A stretch of 64,000 nt of DNA from Planctomycetota bacterium (GCA_027622195.1 JAQBZO010000001.1:158263-222262), one strand, 5' to 3'; shown: positions 36,846 to 46,820, numbered from the stretch's first letter. Notes: generated by a model not told the origin, from the sequence alone. Program-made: numbers and translations.

Positions 36846-39217
36846 TCGAGTTCGCAGGTTCAGCGCTTCTCGAGCCGTGGAGCACGACGGTGGCGCGGAC
36901 TTTCGCATGGATCATTCCCGTCGCTCTGGTTTCGGGAATACTCGGAGTCTTCATCTCGCGCAACACGCGTCCACTGCGCGGTTCATGGTGGTGGCTTGTG
37001 ATGGCCGCGATGATTCCTCCATTCGCGATGTTTCATGCTGTGTGGTCGAGGTGCGCGACCGACGCATTTCTTGCTCGACCGGTTTGCCTCGCCGCCTCGC
37101 TCGTCGTCTGGGGGACCGCGCTGTCAGCCCTCATCTCTTCCATCTGGAGTCGTTCAACCGATGCCGATGATCTCACTGCGCTCGATGGCGCAACATGGTT
37201 CGATATCGTGCGATTGGAGTTCGTGCGTCGTGCGCCCGCGGCATGTGCTGGAGCTGCGGCAGTCGCCCTCGTCTTGTTCGGAGAGTCCACCGCATTCGAT
37301 CTCGCGCAAGTGCGCACCGTCGCCTTCGAGCTCAAAGCACTCGCCGCGCTCGGCGTCTCGCTCGTTGCATTGATTCAGATCGCGTTGCCACTGCTCATCG
37401 CACTCATGGTGTGTTCGATTCTTGTGGGAAGGGGCATGGCAGGGTGGACGCTGCGAACATCCAACATCGCCTCGATGCAAGGCAAGTGGACCCTTTCGAC
37501 GAAGCGAGCGATTGGACCAATCATCCTCGGACTCATCCCAGTGATCTCGATTCTCTGCGCGCGCAATGTCTGGGAGGACGCGGCTGGTTTGCGCGCCGAA
37601 CATCTCCGAGGAATTGGTTGGTCGATCTCTGCCGCACTGTGCGCTTCCATCGTTCTGGGCAGTTTCGCAGCGGTGGCCACAACGATGATGGCCCAGTCAA
37701 TCGCCAATCGGCGCGGTCGATGGATCTTGATCGTGCTGTGTTCATCGATTGTGTTGTTTCTTGCTGCGGTTCCCGCTGCGATCCTCTCGTCGGTACTCCT
37801 TCATACTGCGGACCTCTTGTTCGAGACCACCGCCACCTCAGGTTGGTGGCTCGTGGTCCTCGGACACTCGTTGCGCGCGGCCGCCGTGGTCTGGTGCATC
37901 GCCCTTTTCGCCGCGGTGCAATGGGATCGATCGGCCTCGGATGCAGCGGCACTTCGCGGAGGTGCCACATCCTTCGCGATCGCTCTGTGGCCCACCGCGC
38001 TTCGCGTCTTTCTATCGTCCGCACTCATCGTCTTCGTCCTCTCGTTTGGAGATGTGTCCGTCGCCGGAGCACTCGAACCTGCGGGAGCGGATCGTCTCGC
38101 GACTCGGCTCATTGACGCGCTTCATTATCAAAGACCAGGTCCGATTGCTGTGCTTCTTCCGTTGGTGGGATGTGCAGCCGTGATCGCGGCGACCGTGATG
38201 GCCATCATCTCAAAACGAGTTCGAACCCTTCACCCGTGCATCATGGTGATGCTGTTTCTTCCGCTCATCTTGGCAGGATGTGCTGAGAGCGGCAGCGAAC
38301 ACTCGGTTGGCTCACCACTCTCGCATCCGAGAGTGATCGGCGCACCGGGTCGAGCGAATGGACTCTTCGAGTACCCGCGCGCGCTGGCTGTGGATCCGCG
38401 AAACGGCGACATCATTGTGATTGACAAGACGGCACGCGTTCAGCGATTTCACTCAGATGGATCGCTCGATCAAATCTGGATGATGCCCCGTTTCGAGCAG
38501 GGCAAACCAACAGGAGTCTCGGTGGCTCCAGATGGACGAGTGTTCGTGGCCGATACGCATGAGCATCGCGTGCTCATTTTCTCGAGCGACGGCAAGGAAC
38601 TGTTCTCTCTTGGACAATCAGGCACAGGCCCCGGCGAGTTCATCTATCCAACCGACATTGCCTTTCGATCGGATGGACGGATTCTTGTCAGCGAGTACGG
38701 TGGGAACGATCGCATTCAAGAGTTCACCCATGATGGCAAGTGGATCCGTTCGTTTGGAGAACGAGGTGATCCGGGTCCCGCTGAATCCATTGATGGGATC
38801 GCCAGGTTCGATCGTCCTCAGTCCATCCTGCTCGATGAGCAGGCGAATCGAATCTATGTTGCCGATGCGTGCCACCACCGCATTGTCGAACTCACGGGGG
38901 AGGGGGAATTCGTCCGATCCATCGGCGAAGCAGGAGTGGACCAAGGGCAACTGTGGTATCCGTATGGAGTCGACCGACTCGATGAACACACCCTCGTCGT
39001 GTGCGAGTTCGGCGCGAACCGACTCCAGCGGCTCGACCTCAAGACGGCGAAAGTGGGTCCCGCGTGGGGGCGCTCTGGAAGTGCGGTGGGCGAACTCGCG
39101 GCTCCGTGGAGCGTTGCTGTCTGGGACGGGCACATCATCGTCTGTGACGGACGAAACGGCAGAGTTCAAGTGGTCAGCGTGCCGTCTTCGGAAGCAATGA
39201 CGGGTAGCGATCCGTAG
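36842..39217 (+). CDS. ABC permease (FbpB/ThiP-like) continuous in frame with a lipobox-bearing NHL-repeat protein
   Basis: GTG start overlaps the SBP stop; N-terminal ~450 aa polytopic permease; then RVRTLHPCIMVMLFLPLILAGCAES and NHL repeats (FEYPRALAVDPRNGDIIVIDK, PTGVSVAPDGRVFVADTHEHRVLIFS, FIYPTDIAFRSDGRILVSEYGGNDRIQEF, LWYPYGVDRLDEHTLVVCEFGANRLQRLD). Confidence 0.8.
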   Translation: MIEFAGSALLEPWSTTVARTFAWIIPVALVSGILGVFISRNTRPLRGSWWWLVMAAMIPPFAMFHAVWSRCATDAFLARPVCLAASLVVWGTALSALISSIWSRSTDADDLTALDGATWFDIVRLEFVRRAPAACAGAAAVALVLFGESTAFDLAQVRTVAFELKALAALGVSLVALIQIALPLLIALMVCSILVGRGMAGWTLRTSNIASMQGKWTLSTKRAIGPIILGLIPVISILCARNVWEDAAGLRAEHLRGIGWSISAALCASIVLGSFAAVATTMMAQSIANRRGRWILIVLCSSIVLFLAAVPAAILSSVLLHTADLLFETTATSGWWLVVLGHSLRAAAVVWCIALFAAVQWDRSASDAAALRGGATSFAIALWPTALRVFLSSALIVFVLSFGDVSVAGALEPAGADRLATRLIDALHYQRPGPIAVLLPLVGCAAVIAATVMAIISKRVRTLHPCIMVMLFLPLILAGCAESGSEHSVGSPLSHPRVIGAPGRANGLFEYPRALAVDPRNGDIIVIDKTARVQRFHSDGSLDQIWMMPRFEQGKPTGVSVAPDGRVFVADTHEHRVLIFSSDGKELFSLGQSGTGPGEFIYPTDIAFRSDGRILVSEYGGNDRIQEFTHDGKWIRSFGERGDPGPAESIDGIARFDRPQSILLDEQANRIYVADACHHRIVELTGEGEFVRSIGEAGVDQGQLWYPYGVDRLDEHTLVVCEFGANRLQRLDLKTAKVGPAWGRSGSAVGELAAPWSVAVWDGHIIVCDGRNGRVQVVSVPSSEAMTGSDP

Positions 39218-39228
39218 CATGGCACACG

Positions 39229-42216
39229 ATGGGTGATGGTTACCACATTGCGCTCGAGCGACCGATCGCCCTCTTCCTCCTTCTCCTCATTCCATGGATG
39301 GGAGTGTGGGCGTGGCGACATCGTGCGGCCATTGGATCCACGCGCACTTGGATCATCATCACGGTTCGATCGCTGCTCATTGCACTGCTTGCGCTGAGTC
39401 TCGCCCAGCCGACTGCACTGCTGACGGGACGCGGCGTCACATCGATGGTGGTGCTCGACGCGAGCGAGTCCATTCCTCCCGCGCTTGCTGAACGCGCCCG
39501 CAAAGTGGTTGAAACTGCCATTGCGCAGAAGACCAACACTCATGATCGACTTGGTTTGGTGATCGCGGGACGAGATGCCGTGGCGGTCTCGATGCCTTCT
39601 TCCGCGCCCAATCAACTCGATGACGCTGGGCTCACGGCACGAGACGGAACGGATCTCGATGGAGCAGTGCGACGCGCCCTCGCACTCCTTCCACCCGACA
39701 CATCGAACCGATTGTTGCTGATCAGTGATGGCAATGAAACGGTGGGCTCCCTTCGAGATGCAGCGAAGGTTGCCCGCGCGGTCTCTGTTCCGATTGATGT
39801 CATCGTGTTGCCGTATGCGCACGCGAATGAGTCAGTCTTCGAATCGCTCCGCGCGCCCACGCGGGTGCGCATTGGGCAACCCTTCGACCTCAAGGCAGTG
39901 GTTCGTTCTCAGTCGGGGGCATCGGGGCGACTCCTTCTCTGGCAAGGAGGGACGCCAGTGGATCTCGATCCCGCATCGCCTGGAGATGGAGTAGCCATCA
40001 CGCTGCGACCAGGAAGCACAACGCTCGAACTCCCTGTTCTGCTGCAGAATCCGGGTGCGACGCGCTTTCGAGCATTGTTCGAGCCAGACGCCGACTCTGG
40101 TGATGGGCTCCATCAAAACAATGTGGGTTCAGCGATCGTCTTTGTCGGAGACGAGGGTCGCGTCCTCATCCTCGATGAGACGGAATCAGAGAGTCACGTG
40201 ATCGTTGAAGCGCTTCATTCCGCGGGGATCAATGTCGATGTGATTCCTCCATCAGGAGCCGACGACCCGATGACACTCGCCGCGTACGACGCTGTGATTC
40301 TCGCGAATGTAGGTCGCTACGAAATCTCGAACGCACTCGATCGCGGACTGCGTGCGTATGTGTCCGACCTCGGCGGAGGACTCTGGATGGTGGGAGGTGA
40401 TCGTTCGTTCGGCGCGGGTGGGTGGATTGGCAGCGACACCGAAAAAGTGCTTCCTGTTCGACTCGATCCACCTGCGACTCGTGAACTCCCCCGTGGTGCA
40501 CTCGTGCTCGTGATGCATTCGTGCGAACTTCCGCAGGGAAACTATTGGGCGGAAAAAATCGCACTCGCTGCGATCGATTCGCTGAGTGCTCAGGATTATC
40601 TCGGCATCGTCTCGTTCGCTTGGTCGAATACAGGAGCCAACGGTTGCTCGTGGCAGTTTCCGATCCAACTCGCTGGAGACAAGGTCGATGCTCGCATCGT
40701 CGCGCAAACGATGAGCGTGGGTGACATGCCTGATTTCACATCGAGCATGGATCTTGCGCTTGAGGGGTTGGGCAAAGTCAAGGCTGCTCAAAAGCATGTG
40801 ATCGTCATTTCAGACGGCGATCCAAGTCCACCGAACCAAGCCACGCTGGATAGATTTCGTTCCCAAGGCATCACGATCACCACCATCATGGTCGCTGGCC
40901 ATGGAACGGCAACCGACTTGCAAAACATGCGCGCCGTCGCGGAGCAAACGGGTGGCACATTCCATAATGTCATCAACCCGAAGTTGTTGCCGCGCATCGT
41001 GACGAAGGAAGCGACACTCATTACGCGCAGTCTGATCGCCGAGGGAGAGTTCGCTCCACAAGTGGTGGCACAACTCTCGGGGCCACTCTCTGGTGTGAGC
41101 AGTGTTCCTGGAATCGATGGTTATGTGGTGACGGTTCCTCGAGAGGGACTCGCCCAAGTGGCGATCGTCAATCGTTCTGCTGACGCCAAGTCACCTGGTC
41201 GTGTTTACGATGATCCCATTTTCGCGTGGTGGAATCATGGAACAGGACGCTGCGCCGCGCTGACCACCGATATCACAGGTCGATGGGGAACGAAGTGGAT
41301 TGCGTGGGGCGGAGTGCAGCCACTGGTGGAACGCACCACGCGCTGGTTGATGCGCCCAGCGGCTCCGCAAGATGTCGTGGTGCGAACCGCGATCGATGGA
41401 GAGACGATTACCGTTGAGGTCGAAACAGTGGGAGGTGAGTCTCGCGTGTCGGGACGGTCCGCCACAATCCTTCGCCCCGATGGAACGGTTGGTGCGGTGC
41501 GACTCGATCAAGTTGCGCCGGGAAGATGGAGCGGCACTTTTGCAGGGGATCAACAAGGGGCGTATCTCGTTCAAGTTCCAGTCGCGAATGGTGCGGGCGG
41601 CGCTGTAGTGCAGGCAGCGGTCAGTATCTCGTACGCGCGCGAGTATCGGAGTGTCCGCGACAATGGTGCGCTGCTTCGTGAGGTCGCCGAATCGACAGGA
41701 GGTCGACTGCTCACGCTCGATGATGCTGTTGGTCGCAACATTTTTCTTGCCGATGGACTCACGGTTCCGCAAGCGACGCGTCGCATCTGGGATCTGCTCG
41801 CAGTCATCGCCGCCGTATGGCTCATCGTGGACATTGCCGTGCGTCGACTCGTGATCGATTCCGAGTCGGGTCGTTCACTCTTCCTTCGATTCTTCGGTGG
41901 AGGAGCATCGACCGCGACGGGGGGATCTGATGCCCTTCGCCGTATTCGTCGTGCGAAGTCAGTCGAGGCAACACCTGTCGACACCGCTTCGACAGACGAG
42001 AGGGCTACCCCTTCCCATTCTTCGAGTGCGTCCCCTCGAGTTGAAGTGTTTGGGGGATCATCCGGCACTGAGAAATCGTCGCCGCCAACCACCCATGCAG
42101 AGCAGCCATCGAATGAGAGCGAACTGCCACCGCTCGAGCGATTGCGTCGAGCGCGGGACCGAGCGCGCGACCTCACGCGAAACGCGGAAGATGGCCAAGA
42201 AAAGAGCGATGGATGA
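39229..42216 (+). CDS. VWA-domain membrane protein with glutamine-amidotransferase-like domain
   Basis: SMVVLDASESIPPAL; VLILDETESESHVIVEALHSAG...YVSDLGGGLWMVGGDRSFGAGGW; second VWA-like HVIVISDGDPSPPNQ. Confidence 0.85.
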   Translation: MGDGYHIALERPIALFLLLLIPWMGVWAWRHRAAIGSTRTWIIITVRSLLIALLALSLAQPTALLTGRGVTSMVVLDASESIPPALAERARKVVETAIAQKTNTHDRLGLVIAGRDAVAVSMPSSAPNQLDDAGLTARDGTDLDGAVRRALALLPPDTSNRLLLISDGNETVGSLRDAAKVARAVSVPIDVIVLPYAHANESVFESLRAPTRVRIGQPFDLKAVVRSQSGASGRLLLWQGGTPVDLDPASPGDGVAITLRPGSTTLELPVLLQNPGATRFRALFEPDADSGDGLHQNNVGSAIVFVGDEGRVLILDETESESHVIVEALHSAGINVDVIPPSGADDPMTLAAYDAVILANVGRYEISNALDRGLRAYVSDLGGGLWMVGGDRSFGAGGWIGSDTEKVLPVRLDPPATRELPRGALVLVMHSCELPQGNYWAEKIALAAIDSLSAQDYLGIVSFAWSNTGANGCSWQFPIQLAGDKVDARIVAQTMSVGDMPDFTSSMDLALEGLGKVKAAQKHVIVISDGDPSPPNQATLDRFRSQGITITTIMVAGHGTATDLQNMRAVAEQTGGTFHNVINPKLLPRIVTKEATLITRSLIAEGEFAPQVVAQLSGPLSGVSSVPGIDGYVVTVPREGLAQVAIVNRSADAKSPGRVYDDPIFAWWNHGTGRCAALTTDITGRWGTKWIAWGGVQPLVERTTRWLMRPAAPQDVVVRTAIDGETITVEVETVGGESRVSGRSATILRPDGTVGAVRLDQVAPGRWSGTFAGDQQGAYLVQVPVANGAGGAVVQAAVSISYAREYRSVRDNGALLREVAESTGGRLLTLDDAVGRNIFLADGLTVPQATRRIWDLLAVIAAVWLIVDIAVRRLVIDSESGRSLFLRFFGGGASTATGGSDALRRIRRAKSVEATPVDTASTDERATPSHSSSASPRVEVFGGSSGTEKSSPPTTHAEQPSNESELPPLERLRRARDRARDLTRNAEDGQEKSDG

Positions 42217-43271
42217 ATCGAGTTCCCACGATTCGCGGCGATGCATCCATTGAAGAGGTACGCGATGCGTGCCAATCGTTTCGCGTAACGGCACTCGCCC
42301 TTGAAGCAGAAACAACACGGTCGGTGGTGGGGCAATCGGTGGTCGTGCGCGAGACCATCATCGCACTCCTTGCGGGAGGGCACGTACTTCTCGAGGGACT
42401 CCCTGGGCTTGGCAAGACACTCCTTGTACGAACACTCTCCGATGCACTGGGACTTTCGTTCGCGCGCATTCAATGCACCCCCGACTTGATGCCAGCTGAC
42501 ATCACCGGCACCAACATTGTGATGGATGATCCAGTCACAAGCCGCCGCGTGATCGGTTTTCGAAGTGGTCCGATCTTTCATCAATTGCTCTTGGTCGATG
42601 AAGTCAATCGCGCGACGCCGAAGAGTCAGTCCGCGCTGCTCGAAGCAATGCAAGAGAGGCAAGTGTCAGTGGGCGGAGAGACGCGTCCACTTCCCACGCC
42701 GTTCTTCGTGATGGCGACGCAGAATCCAATCGAGCAAGAGGGCACCTATCCATTGCCCGAAGCTCAATTAGATCGCTTCATGCTGAAGGTCTTGGTTCCT
42801 GCAGTGACGAGAGAGACCCTTCAACAGGTCTTGGCGCGAACAACGACCGCTGCTGATCCCGTCGTGTCGCGAGTGCTCGACGCGGATGGAATCGCATCGG
42901 CGATCGCACTTGCAAAATGGATCGCCGTTGCGCCGCATGTCGCTGACTTCGCCATTCGACTCGTTCTCTCAACGCATCCCGGAGGGGACCATTCTCCCAA
43001 AGGGTTCGATCGTTGGATCGTGACCGGCGCAAGTCCGCGTGCGGTGCAGGCTCTCGTCTCGTGCGCGAAGGTTCGAGCACTTCTGGACGGTCGATTCGCC
43101 ATCGGAACGGATGACATCGCGGCGTTGGCGCCCGCGTGTTTGCGTCACCGCATCGTCAGGTCATTTGAAGCCGAAGCGGATGGACGATCGACCGATTCCA
43201 TCATTGCGGACTTGCTCCAACGTGTAGACCGTGGCGTCGTTGCCCACACTGTGGCGGGGGTGCACGCATGA
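42213..43271 (+). CDS. MoxR-family AAA+ ATPase
   Basis: GHVLLEGLPGLGKTLLVRTL, RIQCTPDLMPADITGTN, LLVDEVNRATPKSQSALLEAMQERQVSVGGET, ATQNPIEQEGTYPLPEAQLDRFMLKV. Confidence 0.96.
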   Translation: MNRVPTIRGDASIEEVRDACQSFRVTALALEAETTRSVVGQSVVVRETIIALLAGGHVLLEGLPGLGKTLLVRTLSDALGLSFARIQCTPDLMPADITGTNIVMDDPVTSRRVIGFRSGPIFHQLLLVDEVNRATPKSQSALLEAMQERQVSVGGETRPLPTPFFVMATQNPIEQEGTYPLPEAQLDRFMLKVLVPAVTRETLQQVLARTTTAADPVVSRVLDADGIASAIALAKWIAVAPHVADFAIRLVLSTHPGGDHSPKGFDRWIVTGASPRAVQALVSCAKVRALLDGRFAIGTDDIAALAPACLRHRIVRSFEAEADGRSTDSIIADLLQRVDRGVVAHTVAGVHA

Positions 43272-44185
43272 GCAATGACCCAACACGCCCTCGCAAGGTC
43301 GATGATCTCATCGACTCTCGACTCATGGCGCGACTCGACACACTCGATGTGGTGAGCCGCAAGATATTCCTCGGCAAGATTCAGGGAGAAAGACGGTCGC
43401 GCCGTCGAGGACAAAGCGTCGAGTTTGCCGATTACCGTCCGTACAGTCACGGCGACGATCTTCGCTTTGTCGATTGGAACATTTACGGTCGACTCGATCG
43501 GTTGTTTCTGAAACTGTTCCTCGAGGAAGAAGATCTTTCGATCGCCATTGCCATCGACACGAGTGGGTCCATGGATACTGGCACTCCCAACAAGCTCGAC
43601 TTCGCACGCCGACTTGCGATGGCGCTGGGGTACATCGGACTGGTGAATCAAAGTCGCGTGGCCCTTTTCGGCTTTGGTGCGAATCGCACCGAGCGTCTCA
43701 TCGGACTTCGAGGTCGCCGTCGCACGCGCGAGATGGGTGAGTGGCTCCTTGGGCTCGAGAGCGGTGGAGATGCTGATTTCACTTCGTCCATGCGATCCAT
43801 CTCGCTTGCTGGGCAAGGTCGAGGTATTTTGATTGTGCTCTCAGACCTTCTTCTGGCCGAGGGAGCTGAAGCAGGACTGCGTGCCGTGGCGGGCCGTGGA
43901 TTCGATGTGTTCGCGATCCAACTCCTCTCTCCGGAGGAGGTCGATCCCGCATCAGGATCGCTCTCTGGAGATCTGCGATTGACCGATGTCGAGCGTGATG
44001 CGCCGATTGAAGTCTCGATCACCTCACGCACATTGGATGAGTACAAGACCAGACTCAACGAATACACGGCGAAGTTGCGCGATTTCTGTGTGCAGCGCGG
44101 CATCACACACATGGTCGTGCGGACCGATGTGCCGATGGATGAATTGGTGATCGATTACCTGCGTCGACGAGGGTTGCTGCGATGA
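43268..44185 (+). CDS. DUF58 domain-containing protein
   Basis: GQSVEFADYRPYSHGDDLRFVDWNIYGRLDRLFLKLFLEEEDLSIAIAIDTSGSMDTG. Confidence 0.95.
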   Translation: MSNDPTRPRKVDDLIDSRLMARLDTLDVVSRKIFLGKIQGERRSRRRGQSVEFADYRPYSHGDDLRFVDWNIYGRLDRLFLKLFLEEEDLSIAIAIDTSGSMDTGTPNKLDFARRLAMALGYIGLVNQSRVALFGFGANRTERLIGLRGRRRTREMGEWLLGLESGGDADFTSSMRSISLAGQGRGILIVLSDLLLAEGAEAGLRAVAGRGFDVFAIQLLSPEEVDPASGSLSGDLRLTDVERDAPIEVSITSRTLDEYKTRLNEYTAKLRDFCVQRGITHMVVRTDVPMDELVIDYLRRRGLLR

Positions 44186-46146
44186 CTTGGCTCGACCCAT
44201 TCGCTGGATTGCTCGCGTTGGCCGCGCTCCTTCCTCCATTGGTGGCGTTGTACTTTCTGAAACTACGGAGAAAGGATCGAACGATCTCGTCCACACTCTT
44301 GTGGCGTACTGCGACGGCGGATCTTCGAGCGAACACTCCATTTCAGCGATTGCGATTCAGCATTCTGTTGATGCTGCAACTCTTGGTGCTCGCCCTCCTC
44401 GCGTTCGCACTTGCTCAGCCTGAGGTGTCGGGTGGAGCGCGCGCCGCTCGCCATGCCCTGTTGGTCGATCGGTCCTTGAGCATGCAAACGAAGGACGCAG
44501 GCGCAGATGCGACTCGATTCGCCGAAGCGATCGAGCAAGCGCACGAGCGTGTCGCTGCACTGCACGGTGGTGGATTCTGGTTTGGACAAACGCCCGCCAT
44601 CATGGTCGTCTCCTTTGCATCGACCGCCGAAGTCTTGACTGGATTCACCGATGGTCGTGCACAAGTCGACGCCGCGATCGGCGCGATCGAACCCACCGAC
44701 GCATCGACTCGACTCGCCGATGCGATTGCCCTTGTTCGCGCGGCACTCACGCCTGTCAATCCCGATGATCCCAATGCCGCGGCTCCCGATGAGATCGTGA
44801 TCGAGGTGTTCTCGGATGGGCGCATCGACGACATCGCATCGATCGCCCTTCGCCCAGAAGAGCGCGTTTTGTTTCATCCGATCGGAAAGGCGGCGACCTC
44901 GAATACCGCGGTCGCTGCGGTGGGCGTGGCGCGCGATCCAAAGCAACCAGCCGATGTGAAAACGCTCGCGCGGCTCTCCCATTTCGATACCACTTCGAGA
45001 ACGGTGGATGTTGAACTCCTTGTCAATGGGCGTGTGCGAAGTGTCTTGCCTGAGCCGATCGAGATTCCAGCGCAAAGTGATGATCCACTCCTGGGCATTC
45101 TTCCAGGCGAAATCGAGATTGCGTTTCCTCCACTCTTACTTCCAGACGGTGGAGTCATTGAAGTGCGCATCGTCGAGTCCGACGCCCTCAAGGACGATGA
45201 CCTTGGAGCGGTGGTTGCGGTGCCACCACAACCACTGCGCATTCTCCTCGTCGGCGGTGAAGGATTCATCATTCGATCAGCGCTCGAGTCGCTCGGTCCT
45301 CGCGAGTTGATGGAGATGACCACCGAGGAGTTTGAGGCGGCGACTCGCGCTGATCCCGCATCACTCCAGTCATTCGATGTGATCGTCTTGCACGGAGCAC
45401 TTCCGGCCACGGCTCCCACGGCGCGATACCTCGTGTTCGGTGGTGGCGAGGGGATTTCTGGAGTCGAGGCGTATGGCGAGAAGAGTGATGCATTCGCCGT
45501 GGGCAGTCGACCCGACCACCCGCTGATGCGATTCGTAAGTCTCGATGAACTGTTCGTCCATTCCCATCAAGCGGTCGCCGCAACAGAACGAGGAGAAGTC
45601 ATCGTCGATGGATCCGAGGGACCGCTGGTCCTCACCATCACAGCGCCCGGGACACAGGTTGTACTCGTGACATTCGATCCTCTCGATAGCAATTGGCCAT
45701 TTCAGCGTGGGTTTCTTAACTTTGTCGCTAATAGCGTGCAGTGGTTAGCAACCTTCTCACGACCCGTCTCTGATGCCCCGTTCAAACCCGGTGATGTGGT
45801 TTCAGTGATGGTTGGAGCCGCTGCGATTCCCGTTTCCATTTTGCATCCTTCTGGGGAAGAGATCACGGTGACCTCTGGATCAGACGGAATTGCTTCGGTG
45901 GGTCCACTCATGCGCACCGGAGTGTGGACCGTAAAATGGAGCGGTGGCGATCGTCGCATCGCCGTGGCGTCGAGGGATTTGATGGAGTCGCGCGTGAACG
46001 CTGTTGAATCGCTTGAGTTCGCCGACGAAACGATCGCCGGCAGAACGAGCGGAGGACTCTCGCGAAGTGCCCTTTGGCCGTGGGTCCTTCTCGCCGCCGT
46101 CACACTCTTGATTGTGGAGTGGTGGTGGTACCTGAGGCAGGTGTGA
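44182..46146 (+). CDS. BatA/VWA-domain aerotolerance-type membrane protein
   Basis: N-terminal BatA-type helices (LAALLPPLVALYFLKLRRKDRTISSTLLWR), HALLVDRSLSMQT, C-terminal TM; ATGA overlap with the DUF58 gene. Confidence 0.88.
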   Translation: MTWLDPFAGLLALAALLPPLVALYFLKLRRKDRTISSTLLWRTATADLRANTPFQRLRFSILLMLQLLVLALLAFALAQPEVSGGARAARHALLVDRSLSMQTKDAGADATRFAEAIEQAHERVAALHGGGFWFGQTPAIMVVSFASTAEVLTGFTDGRAQVDAAIGAIEPTDASTRLADAIALVRAALTPVNPDDPNAAAPDEIVIEVFSDGRIDDIASIALRPEERVLFHPIGKAATSNTAVAAVGVARDPKQPADVKTLARLSHFDTTSRTVDVELLVNGRVRSVLPEPIEIPAQSDDPLLGILPGEIEIAFPPLLLPDGGVIEVRIVESDALKDDDLGAVVAVPPQPLRILLVGGEGFIIRSALESLGPRELMEMTTEEFEAATRADPASLQSFDVIVLHGALPATAPTARYLVFGGGEGISGVEAYGEKSDAFAVGSRPDHPLMRFVSLDELFVHSHQAVAATERGEVIVDGSEGPLVLTITAPGTQVVLVTFDPLDSNWPFQRGFLNFVANSVQWLATFSRPVSDAPFKPGDVVSVMVGAAAIPVSILHPSGEEITVTSGSDGIASVGPLMRTGVWTVKWSGGDRRIAVASRDLMESRVNAVESLEFADETIAGRTSGGLSRSALWPWVLLAAVTLLIVEWWWYLRQV

Positions 46147-46783
46147 CCGGCGCACCGCTCCCGAGCGAGCGGACTAACTCGTCGTCGATCCCAAGAAATT
46201 CGTGCATGTGCTGTTCGTACACGGCTTGATGATCCTCGCGAGAGAAGTCCAGACGAAGTTCGTTGATGACCTTTGTGCCTTGACCGATCCACTCTTGCCA
46301 AGTTTGAGCGGAGATGTTGTTCGAAATCCAAACGCCGATGTTGCCTCGAAATGGAGGAGCGTCGAGCGCGGTCCCAGGGCGCCCCGTGCGTTGACAGACA
46401 AAGGAGCCCGCAGCACGAAGTTGGTCTACCAACTCTTCGGCAGTGGACTCGACTATTGGAATCGGTCGCCCGATCGATTCGAGCAATCGACCCATCGCCG
46501 TCTGTGGCATGCGGTCGCCACGCTTCGCCGCGAGGGTATATCCACGTGTCAAGAGGTCGACTGCGCGATCCTCCCAACCTGCGCCGAGCATCGCTTGACC
46601 ACCCAGTTGATACGCCTTGCTCATGTCGGGGACAATGGCAATGCACCTCTCGAAAGACTCGGCCGCCTCGCCCATTCTTCCTGCTTGCAAGTACGCATTG
46701 CCGAGGCTGAAGTGTGCCATTTCATTGGTCGGATCCGCAGATGCCATTTTTTCAAACTGGGCGATTCGTTCAGGCGTGCTCAT
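46100..46783 (-). CDS. TPR protein fused to a YggX/Fe(2+)-trafficking-like domain
   Basis: TPRs AHFSLGNAYLQAGRMGEAAESFERCIAIVPDMSKAYQLGGQAMLGAGWEDRAVDLLTRGYTLA; C-term FVCQRTGRPGTALDAPPFRGNIGVWISNNISAQTWQEWIGQGTKVINELRLDFSREDHQAVYEQHMHEFL aligns by eye with YggX. Confidence 0.8.
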   Translation of the reverse strand: MSTPERIAQFEKMASADPTNEMAHFSLGNAYLQAGRMGEAAESFERCIAIVPDMSKAYQLGGQAMLGAGWEDRAVDLLTRGYTLAAKRGDRMPQTAMGRLLESIGRPIPIVESTAEELVDQLRAAGSFVCQRTGRPGTALDAPPFRGNIGVWISNNISAQTWQEWIGQGTKVINELRLDFSREDHQAVYEQHMHEFLGIDDELVRSLGSGAPVTPASGTTTTPQSRV

Positions 46784-46820
46784 CCCCCCATGGTATCGGT
46801 CGATCTGCCACAATGCGCAT

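Noticed and set aside
41571-42662. 363 aa minus-strand ORF
   Set aside because: Antisense across the VWA/MoxR junction; no recognisable domain.
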